64,000 bases of DNA from NCBI RefSeq assembly GCF_022637415.1, contig NZ_CP093340.1:2728001-2792000 (forward strand), given 5' to 3'. The position numbers were made by a program, and so were the translations under genes. The DNA comes from Luteimonas sp. S4-F44 (GTDB taxonomy: Bacteria; Pseudomonadota; Gammaproteobacteria; Xanthomonadales; Xanthomonadaceae). Under the pieces are notes generated by a model, which was not told the origin of the DNA, searched no databases, and saw only the letters and a list, made by a program, of their open reading frames with translations. This document shows positions 18,262-28,134 of this stretch, in pieces; positions within the stretch are counted from its first letter, which is position 1, and every line of letters begins with the position of its first letter.

Positions 18262-18330
18262 CCGAAACCGGGGGCAGCGTGCAATTTCCGATGCCGTTTG
18301 CTCGAAATTGCACGCTGACCCCGGTTTTGG
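18262..18330. repeat. REP-like inverted repeat A
   Basis: Two 28-bp arms (18262-18289 and 18303-18330) that pair with about three mismatches around a 13-nt loop. The core is AAATTGCACGCTG-ACCCCGGTTT. The same core occurs at 19860-19952 and 57329-57437, so this is a dispersed family of short palindromes between genes. Confidence 0.8.
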
Positions 18331-18381
18331 ATGGCATGCCCACGACGACGCCTGCACATCGGCTGGTCGATAACGCCGCCC

Positions 18382-18843
18382 ATGTTCATCCGCGCCTGGC
18401 TCGCCTTGCTCCTGTTGTCGCTGACCGCCTGCGACAGCTACCCGCGCGATGCCCAGGGCAGCACCGAGCGTGCGCGCCAGACCATGCGCGTCGGCGTCAG
18501 TCACGATCCGCCGTTCGTGGCGCTGCGTGCCGGTCGGGCCCCGACCGGGAGTGAAGTCGAACTCGTCCAGGCCTTCGCGCGCGACCGCGGCTACACGATC
18601 GAGTGGGTCGAGGGTGGTCACGACCCGTTGATGACCGCCCTGCTCGGCCACCGGCTGCATCTGGTCGCCGGCGGGCACGGCGAGGATTCGCCCTGGACGG
18701 ATGTCGGCTGGTCGCGTGCGTTCGTGCTGCGCGCCCCGGACGGCGGCTTCGCCCGACGCCGGCTGGCGTTGCCACCTGCCGAGAATGCCTGGCAGCTGTC
18801 GATCGACCGCTATCTGCACGCCCGCGAACGGACGCTGCGATGA
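18382..18843 (+). CDS. Lipoprotein with a partial family-3 solute-binding domain
   Basis: A 153-residue predicted lipoprotein. The lipobox is LLSLTAC near residue 17. The mature part starts like a family-3 ABC solute-binding protein (MRVGVSHDPPFVALRAG, SEVELVQAFARDRGYTIEWVEGG, DPLMTALLGHRLHLVAGG) but ends after roughly the first lobe; such proteins normally have two lobes and over 220 residues. It may bind a ligand in another way or be a degraded receptor. The stop overlaps the start of the cation transporter (ATGA at 18840-18843), so the pair is coupled. The ATG at 18382 is chosen for the signal peptide. Confidence 0.75.
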   Translation: MFIRAWLALLLLSLTACDSYPRDAQGSTERARQTMRVGVSHDPPFVALRAGRAPTGSEVELVQAFARDRGYTIEWVEGGHDPLMTALLGHRLHLVAGGHGEDSPWTDVGWSRAFVLRAPDGGFARRRLALPPAENAWQLSIDRYLHARERTLR

Positions 18844-19826
18844 GCGCCGGCGCCAACCGTCCGCACCCGCCACCCGCCGAACGCGCACCGGACCCGCTCG
18901 GGCCGGCGCAGCAGCGCGAGCTCCAGCGCGCCGCCCTCCTGTGCTGGTGGTCGCTCGGACTACTGAGCGCAGTGTCGGGGATGATGTACGTCGCGATGGG
19001 CGGCTCGAAGGCGATGCAGACCGCGTTGGTCGAGGACCTGCTGAGCCTGTTGCCGCCGGCCGCGTTTTTGATCGCACTGCGCTTTCGCGCCCGAGGCGTC
19101 GACCGCACCTATATCAATGGCCGCGAACGCGCGTTCGACATCACCTTCCTCGCGTCTTCGGTCGCGCTGACCGGCATGGGCGCCCTGCTGGTGCTCGACG
19201 GCCTGCATGTGCTGATCACGCGGGCGCATCCCGTTGTCGGCACCGTGCTCATCGGCGACACCGTGGTCTGGCAGGGCTGGTTGATGATCGCCGCACTGGC
19301 GGTCTCGGCCATCCCGCCGGTGATCCTGGGCCGCATGAAGCTCAAGGTGGCACTCGCACTGTCGTCCAAGCCGCTCTACACCGACGCCGATATGAACAAG
19401 GCCGATTGGATGACCGCGCTCGCGGGGATCGCCGGCGTACTCGGCATCGGCTTGGGCCTGTGGTGGGCGGACGCCGCGGCGGCGATCTTCATCGCCATCG
19501 AGGTACTGCGCGACGGCGTACGCAACCTGCGCAACGCCGTGCGCGACATGCACGACGCCCGCCCACAGCGCGCCGACCGCAGCGATGACGACCCCTTGCC
19601 CGCGCAGGTTGACGAGGCGGTCCGCGCACTCGAGGGCGTGCGCGCCTGCCGCGTGCGCTTCCACGAAGAAGGCCTGCGGCTGTCGGGCGTGGTGTTCGTG
19701 GAGACCGATGACGGCACCCTCGATGCGGCGACAGCGCAGGCCGTGCGCGAGACCGCCCGCGCCGTCCACTGGCGGATCGATGACGTCACCGCGACCGCCG
19801 CGCCCCCGCGCACGCCATCCGCCTGA
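18840..19826 (+). CDS. Cation diffusion facilitator-like transporter
   Basis: A 328-residue inner-membrane protein with about five to six helices (first near residues 30-50) and a cytoplasmic C-terminal domain of roughly 80 residues (PAQVDEAVRALEGVRACRVRFHEEGLRLSGVVFVE), the layout of cation diffusion facilitators. The usual transport-site pairs of Asp/His in helices 2 and 5 are not standard: helix 2 reads ALVEDLLSLLPP and helix 5 KADWMTALAGI. The metal or substrate may therefore differ from zinc. It is coupled to the upstream lipoprotein by a 4-bp overlap. Confidence 0.8.
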   Translation: MSAGANRPHPPPAERAPDPLGPAQQRELQRAALLCWWSLGLLSAVSGMMYVAMGGSKAMQTALVEDLLSLLPPAAFLIALRFRARGVDRTYINGRERAFDITFLASSVALTGMGALLVLDGLHVLITRAHPVVGTVLIGDTVVWQGWLMIAALAVSAIPPVILGRMKLKVALALSSKPLYTDADMNKADWMTALAGIAGVLGIGLGLWWADAAAAIFIAIEVLRDGVRNLRNAVRDMHDARPQRADRSDDDPLPAQVDEAVRALEGVRACRVRFHEEGLRLSGVVFVETDDGTLDAATAQAVRETARAVHWRIDDVTATAAPPRTPSA

Positions 19827-19859
19827 CCTGCCCTGCCACGAGCCCACCCAGAACAGGGG

Positions 19860-19952
19860 CCCAGAACCGGGGTCAGAGTGCAATTTCGAGCGCCATCGCC
19901 CAGCGCAGCCCACTGAATCCAAGGAATCAAGCACGCTGACCCGGTTTCTGGG
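19860..19952. repeat. REP-like inverted repeat B
   Basis: Arms CCCAGAACCGGGGTCAGAGT... (22 bp, 19860-19881) and its near-complement (19931-19952) with a 49-bp spacer. It shares its arms with the element at 18262-18330 and lies just after the transporter gene. No coding sequence is visible in the spacer. Confidence 0.75.
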
Positions 19953-20014
19953 ACGCGTGATCACGCGGCGCGCTTGCCTGCGCGCCCACCCGCGCGTCCG
20001 GTAGGCTTGCCGGC

Positions 20015-21991
20015 ATGACGTCCCATCTCCACGACCTCGACGCCGCCGTCGCCCGCATCCGCGCCCATGTCGACGGCCCGCTCCACATCGGCGCCCCGCT
20101 GGGCCTGGGCAAGCCGCACCGCCTGCTCAACGCGCTGTACGCCGCGGCGGTGGCGGACCCGTCGCGCCCGCTTACCCTGTACACCGCCCTGTCGCTCGAT
20201 CCACCATCGGGCGGCGCTGACCTGCAGGGTCGCTTCCTCGGTCCCTTCGCGCAGCGCCATTTCGGCGAGGACTTCGTCCGGCTCGACTACGTGCGGGCAC
20301 TGCGTCACGACGCCCTGCCGCCGCATATCAACGTCGAAGAGTTCTACCTGCAGTCCGGCGCGATGCTGGGCTCCACCCAGGTCCAACGTCGTTACGCCAG
20401 CCTGAACTACACCCACGTGGCCCGCGCGCTCGTCGACCGCGGCGTCAACGTGGTGGTGCAGAAGGTCGCGGCCAACGAGGACGGCAGCCGGCTGTCGCTG
20501 TCGTCGAACACCGACCTGACTTTCGACACGATCGACGCGCTTGTCCAGGCCGGCCACCCGCGGCCGCTGCTGGTGGCCGAGATCGACCCCGACCTGCCGT
20601 GGCTCGGCGGGACGGCCGCGGTCGACACCGGCTTCTTCGACCTCGTCGTGACCCCGCCACCGCCGTATCCGCGCCTGTTCGGCCTGCCGCGGCAGCCGGT
20701 CTCCGATGCGGACTACGCGATCGGGTTCTACGCCAGCGCCCTGGTCCGCGACGGCGGCACGCTGCAGATCGGCATCGGCGCGCTGGCCGACGCGTTGTGC
20801 CACGCGCTGGCGTTGCGCCACATCGACAACGCCGCCTACCGCCGGGTGCTGCACGCGCTCGACCCCGACCTGATCACGCATCCGACCGTCGTCGCCTGCG
20901 GTGGACTCGACCCGTTCGAAACCGGCCTGTACGGCTGCAGCGAAATGATCAACGAGGGCTTCAAGCGCCTGGTCGAGGTCGGTGTGATCCGCCGCAAGGT
21001 GGTCGACAAGGCCGCATTGATGCGGCGGGCCAACGACGGCACCGCCAGCGCGCTGGACCGGGAGCTGATCGAGCGCGACGGCGAATTCCTGCATGGCGCG
21101 TTCTACCTCGGCTCACCTGATTTCTATGCCTGGCTGCGCGGACTCGACGAGGACACCCGGCGCGGCATCGGCATGAAGCGCGTGGGCGAGGTCAACGAGC
21201 TCTATGGGCTCGATGAAGGGCTCGAACGCCTGCAGCGCCGCGACGCGCGCTTTTTCAACAGCTGCATGATGGCGACCGCGCTCGGCGCCGCGGTGTCCGA
21301 CGCGCTCGACGACGGCCGCGTGGTCTCGGGTGTCGGCGGGCAGTACAACTTCGTGGCGATGGCACATGCGCTGCCCGATGCGCGCTCGGCGCTGATGTTC
21401 CGCGCCACGCGCGAGACCGGCGGCCGACACGAATCGAATATCCGCTGGAATTACGGGCACACGACGATTCCCCGACACCTGCGCGACCTCTACATCACCG
21501 AGTACGGCATCGCCGACGTGCGCGGCGCGACCGACGAGGACTGCGTGCGGGCGATGGTGCGCGTGGCCGATGCCGACCACCAGCCCGCGCTGCTCGAACG
21601 CGCCCGCGCGGCCGGCAAGCTCGATCCTCGCTTCGTCCGGCCTTCGGCCTGGGGCCGCAACAGCGCCGCGCACCTGCGCGACGCGCTGGCACCGTTCCGC
21701 CGCGACGGCACGCTGCCGGCCTATCCGCTGGGCAGCGACTTCGACGCCGTCGAACAGCGCCTGTTGCCAGCCTTGTCTTGGCTCAAATCGGCCTCCGCGA
21801 CCCGTGCGGGCAAGCTGCGCACCGTGCTCGCGGCGCTACGTGAGGGCCGCACCGACGACACCGCCGCGCTGCAACGCATGGCACTCGACGCGCCCCGCGG
21901 GCTACAGGAACGCCTACTCGCGCGTCTACTGGCACTGGGACTTAGCAAGACGGCGGCGGCCGACACCGCGGCCCCCTCACCGGACGCCTGA
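20015..21991 (+). CDS. Acetyl-CoA hydrolase/transferase family protein
   Basis: A 658-residue protein whose central and C-terminal parts match the acetyl-CoA hydrolase/CoA-transferase family. Recognisable stretches are FDLVVTPPPPYPR near residue 215, GTLQIGIGALADALCHAL near 250, GLYGCSEMINEGFKRL near 308, FFNSCMMATALGAAVSD near 415, and VSGVGGQYNFVAMAHAL near 445. The final catalytic-domain motif EYGIADVRG near 500 is intact. It is longer than the common 430-500-residue enzymes because of a roughly 130-residue C-terminal extension ending in Ala/Leu-rich helices. Likely reactions are CoA transfer between carboxylic acids or acetyl-CoA hydrolysis; the acids are not predictable. Confidence 0.85.
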   Translation: MTSHLHDLDAAVARIRAHVDGPLHIGAPLGLGKPHRLLNALYAAAVADPSRPLTLYTALSLDPPSGGADLQGRFLGPFAQRHFGEDFVRLDYVRALRHDALPPHINVEEFYLQSGAMLGSTQVQRRYASLNYTHVARALVDRGVNVVVQKVAANEDGSRLSLSSNTDLTFDTIDALVQAGHPRPLLVAEIDPDLPWLGGTAAVDTGFFDLVVTPPPPYPRLFGLPRQPVSDADYAIGFYASALVRDGGTLQIGIGALADALCHALALRHIDNAAYRRVLHALDPDLITHPTVVACGGLDPFETGLYGCSEMINEGFKRLVEVGVIRRKVVDKAALMRRANDGTASALDRELIERDGEFLHGAFYLGSPDFYAWLRGLDEDTRRGIGMKRVGEVNELYGLDEGLERLQRRDARFFNSCMMATALGAAVSDALDDGRVVSGVGGQYNFVAMAHALPDARSALMFRATRETGGRHESNIRWNYGHTTIPRHLRDLYITEYGIADVRGATDEDCVRAMVRVADADHQPALLERARAAGKLDPRFVRPSAWGRNSAAHLRDALAPFRRDGTLPAYPLGSDFDAVEQRLLPALSWLKSASATRAGKLRTVLAALREGRTDDTAALQRMALDAPRGLQERLLARLLALGLSKTAAADTAAPSPDA

Positions 21992-22185
21992 CCGGCCCGG
22001 ACGAGCCTGCATACATCGGATGGAAGCCGCGCCGGCGTGCAGGCGTCCGGCGCCGCACACGCCGATGGCCCGCCGTTTCGGCCACGCTGGGAAAGGGCTA
22101 TGACGCCGCGCACGCACCCCGCCAGCCATTGCAATGCCGCGCATCGCCACCATCATGACCCTAGCCTCCCTGCCCTGCCGATGCC

Positions 22186-22533
22186 ATGACCACGCGAGCC
22201 GACCACCTGCGCGATGCCCTCGCCGCCCTGCAGCCCAGCCATCTGGAGGTGCACGACGAGAGCCACATGCACAGCCGCGGACTTGAGACGCACTACAAGG
22301 CGGTGATCGTCAGCGCGGCATTCACGGGCAAGCGCGCGATCCAGCGCCACCAGCTCGTCTACCGCACGCTGAGCGAGCAGATGCAACGCATCCACGCACT
22401 GGCGTTGCACACCTTCACGCCCGAGGAGTGGGCGACCGAGGCCCAGGTACCCGATTCGCCGACCTGCCGTGGCGGCAGCAAGCACGACCTGAAGAACGCC
22501 CCCGCGCCCGAGGCGCCCTCACGCACCGCGTAG
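22186..22533 (+). CDS. bolA: BolA family protein
   Basis: A 115-residue BolA-type protein. The family core is LQPSHLEVHDESHMHSRG at residue 14, followed by HYKAVIVSAAFTGKRAIQRHQLVYRTL with the conserved positively charged helix and the His that helps hold an Fe-S cluster with a monothiol glutaredoxin. BolA proteins act in iron-sulfur trafficking and, in some species, as DNA-binding regulators of morphology and biofilm genes. The C-terminal 30 residues are a Pro/Ala-rich tail outside the family core. Convergent with transketolase across a shared terminator. Confidence 0.92.
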   Translation: MTTRADHLRDALAALQPSHLEVHDESHMHSRGLETHYKAVIVSAAFTGKRAIQRHQLVYRTLSEQMQRIHALALHTFTPEEWATEAQVPDSPTCRGGSKHDLKNAPAPEAPSRTA

Positions 22534-22550
22534 GGTCAAAATCGGGTTCC

Positions 22551-22586
22551 ACACAAGAAGGCCCGCTTGCGCGGGCCTTCTTGTGT
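22551..22586. terminator. Bidirectional terminator between bolA and tkt
   Basis: A perfect 16-bp stem (22551-22566 with 22571-22586) and a TTGC loop. The outer part reads ACACAAGAAG on one side and CTTCTTGTGT on the other, so both directions have a T-containing tail. It closes bolA on the plus strand and tkt on the minus strand. Confidence 0.9.
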
Positions 22587-22603
22587 CGGGGTGGTCGCGG
22601 CGA

Positions 22604-24592
22604 TCAGAGCGCCTTGGCCGCCTCGACGATCTTCTCGACGGTGATGCCGAAGTAGGGATAGAGCTTGTCGGCCGGGGCCGAGGCGCCGAAGCGGTCGATG
22701 CCGATGACCGCGCCGTCAAGCCCGACATAGGCACGCCAGAAGCCGGTGACGCCGGCTTCGATCGCGACACGGCGACGCACTGCATTGGGCAGCACCGATT
22801 CGCGATAGGCCGCATCCTGGCGCTCGAACACGTCGGTCGAGGGCATCGACACCACGCGCACGCCATCGCCGAGCTGCGCGGCGGCCTCCATCGCCAGGCC
22901 GACCTCCGAGCCCGTCGCGATCAGGATCAGCTCCGGCGTGCCGGCGGCGTCCTTGAGCACGTAGCCGCCCCGTGCGATGGCAGCGACCTGCGCCGCGTCG
23001 CGCGCCTGGTGCGGCAGGTTCTGGCGCGAGAACACCAGGCAGCTGGGGCCGTCGCTGCGCAGCACCGCCGACTTCCAGGCCACCGCCGACTCGACCGCGT
23101 CGCAGGGGCGCCAGACGTCGTTGTTGGGGATGTAGCGCAGGCTCGCCAGATGCTCGACCGGCTGGTGCGTCGGGCCGTCCTCGCCCAGGCCGATCGAATC
23201 GTGGGTGTAGACGTGGATCGCGTGCGCCGGGATCAGCGCGCTCATGCGCACCGCATTGCGGGCGTAATCGCTGAACACCAGGAAGGTCGCATCAAACGGC
23301 ACGAAGCCGCCGTGCAGCGCCAGGCCGTTGGCGATCGCGCTCATGCCGAACTCGCGCACGCCGTAGTAGACGTAGTTCGCATCGGCATCGTGGCTGGCCG
23401 CGGTCTTGCAGCCCTTCCACAGTGTCAGGTTCGAGTGCGCGAGGTCGGCCGAGCCGCCGACGAGCTCGGGCAGCAGCGGCGCGAATGCCTCGATCGTCAT
23501 CTGCGAGGCCTTGCGCGAGGCGATCGTCGGGCCATCGGCCTGCAGCTTGGCGACGAACGCGTCCGCGGCCTCGGCGAAATCGGCCGGCAGCTCACCGCGC
23601 GTCCGGCGCAGCAACTCGGCGGCCAGTTCCGGATGTGCGGCCTGGTAGGCCTCGAAGCGGCGGTTCCAGGCGTCCTCGCGGGCCTGGCCGGCCGTCGTCG
23701 CGCGCCAGGCGTCACGGATCGCCTCCGGGATCTCGAACGGACCATGCGTCCAGCCGAGTGCGGCGCGCGTGGCGTCGGACTCTTCCTTGCCCAGCGGCGC
23801 GCCGTGCGAGGATTCCTTGCCGCCGCGGTTCGGCGAACCGAAGCCGATCGTCGTGCGGCAGCACACCAGCACCGGCCGGTCGTCCTGCGCGACGGCCTCG
23901 CCGATCGCGCGCGAGATCGCCGCAGCGTCGTGACCGTCGACATCGCGGATCACGCGCCAGCCGTAGGCCTCGAAGCGCGCCGGGGTGTCATCGGTGAACC
24001 AGCCGGCGGTGTTGCCGTCGATCGAAATGCGGTTGTCATCCCAGAACGCGACCAGCTTGCCCAGGCCCAGGGTGCCGGCCAGCGATGCGGCCTCGTGCGA
24101 AATGCCTTCCATCAGGCAGCCGTCGCCCAGGAACACCCAGGTGCGGTGGTCGACGATGTCGAAACCGTCGCGATTGAACTGCTGGGCGAGCAGCCGCTCG
24201 GCGAGCGCGAAGCCGACCGCATTGGCGAAGCCCTGCCCCAGCGGCCCGGTGGTCGTCTCCACGCCCGGCGTCTCGTAGCGCTCGGGGTGGCCGGCGGTAC
24301 GGCTGTGCAACTGCCGGAAGTGCTTCAGCTCCTCAATCGGCAGGTCATAGCCCGACAGGTGCAGCAGCGCGTACTGCAGCATCGAGCCGTGGCCGTTGGA
24401 CAGCACGAAGCGGTCGCGGTCGATCCAGTGCGGATTGCCCGGGTTGTGGCTGAGGTGGTCATTCCACAGCACCTCGGCGATGTCGGCCATGCCCATCGGC
24501 ATGCCGGGGTGGCCCGACTTGGCGGCATCGACCGCGTCGATGGCGAGAAAGCGGATGGCGTTGGCGAGTTCGCGACGGGTCGGCGTGGTCAT
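22604..24592 (-). CDS. tkt: Transketolase
   Basis: Transketolase, 662 residues, normal length; moves two-carbon ketol units between sugar phosphates with thiamine diphosphate. Visible motifs are [11 protein letters not shown] near residue 25, the substrate loop HSRTAGHPE, the thiamine diphosphate motif [17 protein letters not shown] near 155 with the [11 protein letters not shown] end, the central [16 protein letters not shown] and [18 protein letters not shown] with the catalytic His residues. The ATG at 24592 gives the family N-terminus ([19 protein letters not shown]). It converges on bolA across a terminator. Its separation from gap and pgk by about 14 kb suggests that the intervening genes were inserted into a once compact block. 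Confidence 0.97.
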   Translation of the reverse strand: MTTPTRRELANAIRFLAIDAVDAAKSGHPGMPMGMADIAEVLWNDHLSHNPGNPHWIDRDRFVLSNGHGSMLQYALLHLSGYDLPIEELKHFRQLHSRTAGHPERYETPGVETTTGPLGQGFANAVGFALAERLLAQQFNRDGFDIVDHRTWVFLGDGCLMEGISHEAASLAGTLGLGKLVAFWDDNRISIDGNTAGWFTDDTPARFEAYGWRVIRDVDGHDAAAISRAIGEAVAQDDRPVLVCCRTTIGFGSPNRGGKESSHGAPLGKEESDATRAALGWTHGPFEIPEAIRDAWRATTAGQAREDAWNRRFEAYQAAHPELAAELLRRTRGELPADFAEAADAFVAKLQADGPTIASRKASQMTIEAFAPLLPELVGGSADLAHSNLTLWKGCKTAASHDADANYVYYGVREFGMSAIANGLALHGGFVPFDATFLVFSDYARNAVRMSALIPAHAIHVYTHDSIGLGEDGPTHQPVEHLASLRYIPNNDVWRPCDAVESAVAWKSAVLRSDGPSCLVFSRQNLPHQARDAAQVAAIARGGYVLKDAAGTPELILIATGSEVGLAMEAAAQLGDGVRVVSMPSTDVFERQDAAYRESVLPNAVRRRVAIEAGVTGFWRAYVGLDGAVIGIDRFGASAPADKLYPYFGITVEKIVEAAKAL

Positions 24593-24691
24593 GGGCTCGG
24601 GAGCAGCGGACGGAAGCGCCCATTGTCCCATGCCCGCCGCTCCGCTGCCGGCCCGCGCAGACCGCGCCGCGGCCAGGCTGTCGGCCGGGGC

Positions 24692-26110
24692 TCAGCCCGC
24701 CCGCTGCCGCGCCTCGCCATCACCGTGCACGTGGTGCACGTGCAGTTGGCCATCGGCGCCGGTCCCGAGGTCGTCGTGGTCGTGCGCGGCCTCGCTGCGC
24801 CCGATCACGACCGAGGCCACCATGTCGCCGCCGATGTTGACCGTGGTCCGGCACATGTCCAGAAACCGGTCCACGCCCAGGATCAGTGCGATGCCTTCGG
24901 CCGGGATGCCGAACGTCACCAGGATCGTGGCGATCACCGGCAGCGAACCGCCCGGCACGCTGGCCGCGCCGATGCCGCCCATAACGCACATCACCAGAAT
25001 CATCAACTGCTGGACCAGCGTCAGTTCCACCCCGAACAACTGCGCCAGGAACAGCACGGTCACGCCCTCGTAGAGCGCAGTGCCGTTCATGTTGACAGTT
25101 GCGCCGAGCGTGCACACGAATCGCGCCACCCGGCGCGGCACGCCCAGGTTCTCCTCGGCGGTCTTGAGGGAGGTGGGCAGTGTCGCCGCGCTCGAGGAGG
25201 TCGAAAACGCGGTCAGCAACGCTGGCTGCGCCCCGCGGAAGACCTCCAGCGGCGAACGCCGGCCCAGCAGCGCGATCAGCAGCGGATAGACGACGAAGAA
25301 ATGCACGCCCAGCGCCGCGGCCGCAGTGCCGACGAAGCGCCCGAGCTGCAGCATCAGATCCAGGCCCATCCGCGCCGACAGCGTGAACAACAGCGCGGCC
25401 ACCGCGTACGGCGCCAGGCGGATCACCCAGTCGATAAGCTTCAGGCTGATGTCGTACACGCCCTGGACCGCCGACACGAAGCTGCGCGTGCCCGGCGAAT
25501 CGACCACGGCGGCCGCGATGCCGAACAGCAGCGCGAAGCACATCACCGCGATCAGGTCGGTGTTGGCCGCGGCCGCGATCGGGTTGCGCGGCACCATGTT
25601 GAGCAGCATCTCGATCACGCCGATCGGCTTGTGCTCGCCGGCGACGACGCCCGCGGCCGACGAATTGGCCAGCGCGGCGTCCAGCAGCGCCCGGTCGATC
25701 CCCACGCCCGGCTGCAGCAGATGGGTCATCGCCAGGCCGATCAGCACCGCGATGAAGGTGGTGCCGAACACCCAGGCCAGGGTCTTGCCGCCCAGGCGCC
25801 CCAATGCACGCGGATCGCCGATCTCCACCACACCCAGGATCAGCGCCGAGAACACCAGCGGCACGACCAGCATGAACAACAGCCGCAGGAACAGCTGGCC
25901 GACTGGCTCGGTGAGATTGACGATCAGCCCCTGGACCCACGGCTGGAACGCCGGCACGGGCTGGCCGTCGGCGCCGGGCACCAGCCACAGTCCGTTGGCG
26001 ACCGCATAACTGCTCAGCAGGTTGATCGACAGTCCGGCGATCGCGCCGATCGCGAATCCGATCAGCATCTTGGTGTGCAGCGCCATGCCGCGCCCGTTCG
26101 ATGAGGTCAT
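24692..26110 (-). CDS. Dicarboxylate/amino acid:cation symporter
   Basis: A 472-residue sodium/proton-coupled symporter of the DctA/GltP (DAACS) family. About eight helices and the two re-entrant hairpins are visible; the tip of the first hairpin is [14 protein letters not shown] near residue 295, followed by the [11 protein letters not shown] motif in helix 7, then [12 protein letters not shown] and the helix-8 motif [16 protein letters not shown] that binds the substrate carboxylate and amino or second acid group. Acidic amino acids or C4-dicarboxylates are the likely cargo. The C-terminal tail is rich in His and Asp ([20 protein letters not shown]), which is unusual. The ATG at 26110 is used; 26086 is possible. 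Confidence 0.9.
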   Translation of the reverse strand: MTSSNGRGMALHTKMLIGFAIGAIAGLSINLLSSYAVANGLWLVPGADGQPVPAFQPWVQGLIVNLTEPVGQLFLRLLFMLVVPLVFSALILGVVEIGDPRALGRLGGKTLAWVFGTTFIAVLIGLAMTHLLQPGVGIDRALLDAALANSSAAGVVAGEHKPIGVIEMLLNMVPRNPIAAAANTDLIAVMCFALLFGIAAAVVDSPGTRSFVSAVQGVYDISLKLIDWVIRLAPYAVAALLFTLSARMGLDLMLQLGRFVGTAAAALGVHFFVVYPLLIALLGRRSPLEVFRGAQPALLTAFSTSSSAATLPTSLKTAEENLGVPRRVARFVCTLGATVNMNGTALYEGVTVLFLAQLFGVELTLVQQLMILVMCVMGGIGAASVPGGSLPVIATILVTFGIPAEGIALILGVDRFLDMCRTTVNIGGDMVASVVIGRSEAAHDHDDLGTGADGQLHVHHVHGDGEARQRAG

Positions 26111-26189
26111 CCGCCCGTCCCGTGCAAAACGGGGGAGCTTAGCAAAGCGCCTTGATGGCCCCCGGCCTGGCAGCCGGTATCCTAGACGG

Positions 26190-28052
26190 ATGTTCCCGCT
26201 TCCCGACTCCGGCGCGTCCCCCGCACACACGCCGGCTCAAGACGCACTCGGCGTGCTCCAGCGCGTGTTCGGCCACGCCGCGTTCCGCGGCGAACAGGCG
26301 GCGATCGTCGAACACGTCGCTGCCGGCTTCGATGCCCTGGTACTGATGCCCACCGGCGGCGGCAAGTCGATGTGCTACCAGGTCCCCGCCTTACTGCGAG
26401 ACGGCGTGGGCATCGTCGTCTCGCCGCTGATCGCACTGATGCAGGACCAGGTCGATGCGCTGCTGCAGTCGGGCGTACGTGCGGCCTACCTCAACTCCAC
26501 GCTCGACGCCGAGACCGCACAGCGGGTCGAGCGCGAACTGCTGGCCGGCGAGCTCGACCTGCTCTACGTCGCGCCCGAGCGCCTGCTCACCCCGCGCTTC
26601 CTGTCGCTGCTCGACCGCGCCCCGCTGGCGCTGTTCGCGATCGACGAGGCGCATTGCGTCTCGCAATGGGGGCACGATTTCAGGCGCGAGTACCGCGAAC
26701 TGACGATCCTGCACGAACGCTGGCCGCAGGTGCCGCGGATCGCGCTGACCGCGACTGCCGATCCGCCGACCCAGCGCGAGATCGCCGAGCGCCTGCAACT
26801 CGAGGATGCGCGCCGGTTCGTCAGTTCGTTCGACCGCCCGAATATCCGTTACACCGTCGTGCAGAAGGACAACGCCAAGCGCCAGTTGCTCGACTTTCTG
26901 CAGGCCCATCGCGGCCAGGCCGGGATCGTCTACTGCCTGTCGCGGCGCAAGGTCGAAGAGACGGCCGAGTACCTGGCCGGCCAGGGCATCGACGCGGTGC
27001 CCTACCACGCCGGCATGGACGCGTCGCTGCGCGCGGCCAACCAGCGCCGCTTTCTGCGCAGCGAGGGCGTGGTGGTCGTGGCGACGATCGCCTTCGGCAT
27101 GGGCATCGACAAACCCGACGTGCGCTTCGTTGCGCATACCGACCTGCCCAAGTCGATCGAAGGCTACTACCAGGAGACCGGCCGCGCCGGCCGCGACGGC
27201 GAGCCCGCCGAAGCCTGGATGTGCTACGGCCTGGGCGACCTGGTGCTGCTGCGGCAAATGATCGAACAGTCCGATGCCGGTGACGAGCGCAAGCGCCTGG
27301 AACACCGCAAGCTCGATGCGCTGGTCGGCTACTGCGAAACCATGCGCTGCCGGCGCCAGGTACTGCTGGCGAACTTCGGCGAGGATTACGCCGGCACCGG
27401 CGAAGGCCGGGCCTGCGGCAACTGCGACAACTGCCTCGATCCGCCGGCCGCCTGGGACGCGACCGTCGCCGCGCAGAAGGCACTGAGCTGTGTGTACCGC
27501 AGCGGCCAGCGCTTCGGCGCCGCGCACATCGTCGACATCCTGCGCGGCAGCGACAACGAGCGCATCCGCCAGTTCGGCCACGCCCAGCTCAGTACCTACG
27601 GCGTGGGCAGCGACCTCGACGCCCGCGCCTGGAAGGCGGTGCTGCGCCAGCTCGTTGCCCACGGCCTGCTCGAGGTCGATGCCGAAGGCTACGGCGGTCT
27701 GCGCCTGACCGAGGCCAGCCGCGCGGTGCTCAAGGGCGCCGAAAGGGTGATGCTGCGCAAACCCACCGCCGCCCGCGAGCGCGGACGTACCGTGCGTGCG
27801 GTGGCGACGGCCGACATCGAACTGGCGCCCGTCGACCGACCGCTGTACGAGGCCCTGCGCGCACTGCGCGCCAAGCTCGCCCGCGAGCAGAACGTGCCGG
27901 CCTACGTGATCTTCCACGATGCCACGCTGCGCGAGATCGCGCGCCAGCGGCCACTGACGCTGGGTCAGCTCGGCGGCATTGGCGGGGTCGGCGCAGGCAA
28001 GCTCGAGCGCTACGGCGACGCCGTGCTCGAGACCGTGCACGAAGCCGGCTGA
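26190..28052 (+). CDS. recQ: ATP-dependent DNA helicase RecQ
   Basis: RecQ helicase, 620 residues, complete. Motif I is [11 protein letters not shown] near residue 55, motif II is [19 protein letters not shown] near 155, and motif VI lies in [15 protein letters not shown] near 330. The zinc-binding module is seen as CETMRCRR and CGNCDNC near 380-415, followed by the winged helix and a C-terminal HRDC domain ([21 protein letters not shown], then [16 protein letters not shown]). It unwinds DNA 3' to 5' in recombination and fork repair. The ATG at 26190 is chosen to match the family N-terminus; it is divergent from the symporter gene with a spacer of 79 bp. Confidence 0.96.
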   Translation: MFPLPDSGASPAHTPAQDALGVLQRVFGHAAFRGEQAAIVEHVAAGFDALVLMPTGGGKSMCYQVPALLRDGVGIVVSPLIALMQDQVDALLQSGVRAAYLNSTLDAETAQRVERELLAGELDLLYVAPERLLTPRFLSLLDRAPLALFAIDEAHCVSQWGHDFRREYRELTILHERWPQVPRIALTATADPPTQREIAERLQLEDARRFVSSFDRPNIRYTVVQKDNAKRQLLDFLQAHRGQAGIVYCLSRRKVEETAEYLAGQGIDAVPYHAGMDASLRAANQRRFLRSEGVVVVATIAFGMGIDKPDVRFVAHTDLPKSIEGYYQETGRAGRDGEPAEAWMCYGLGDLVLLRQMIEQSDAGDERKRLEHRKLDALVGYCETMRCRRQVLLANFGEDYAGTGEGRACGNCDNCLDPPAAWDATVAAQKALSCVYRSGQRFGAAHIVDILRGSDNERIRQFGHAQLSTYGVGSDLDARAWKAVLRQLVAHGLLEVDAEGYGGLRLTEASRAVLKGAERVMLRKPTAARERGRTVRAVATADIELAPVDRPLYEALRALRAKLAREQNVPAYVIFHDATLREIARQRPLTLGQLGGIGGVGAGKLERYGDAVLETVHEAG

Positions 28053-28134
28053 CGCCCCCCTGCCCCGTGACCGCCGGGCCGCAGGCACCGCCATGCGGCG
28101 CGCAGTTCGCGACGCCGCCCTGTCGCGCGCTGCT

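Noticed and set aside
22583..26104. A 1,173-codon plus-strand frame
   Set aside because: Spans the antisense of two clear genes, transketolase and the symporter, and crosses their boundary.
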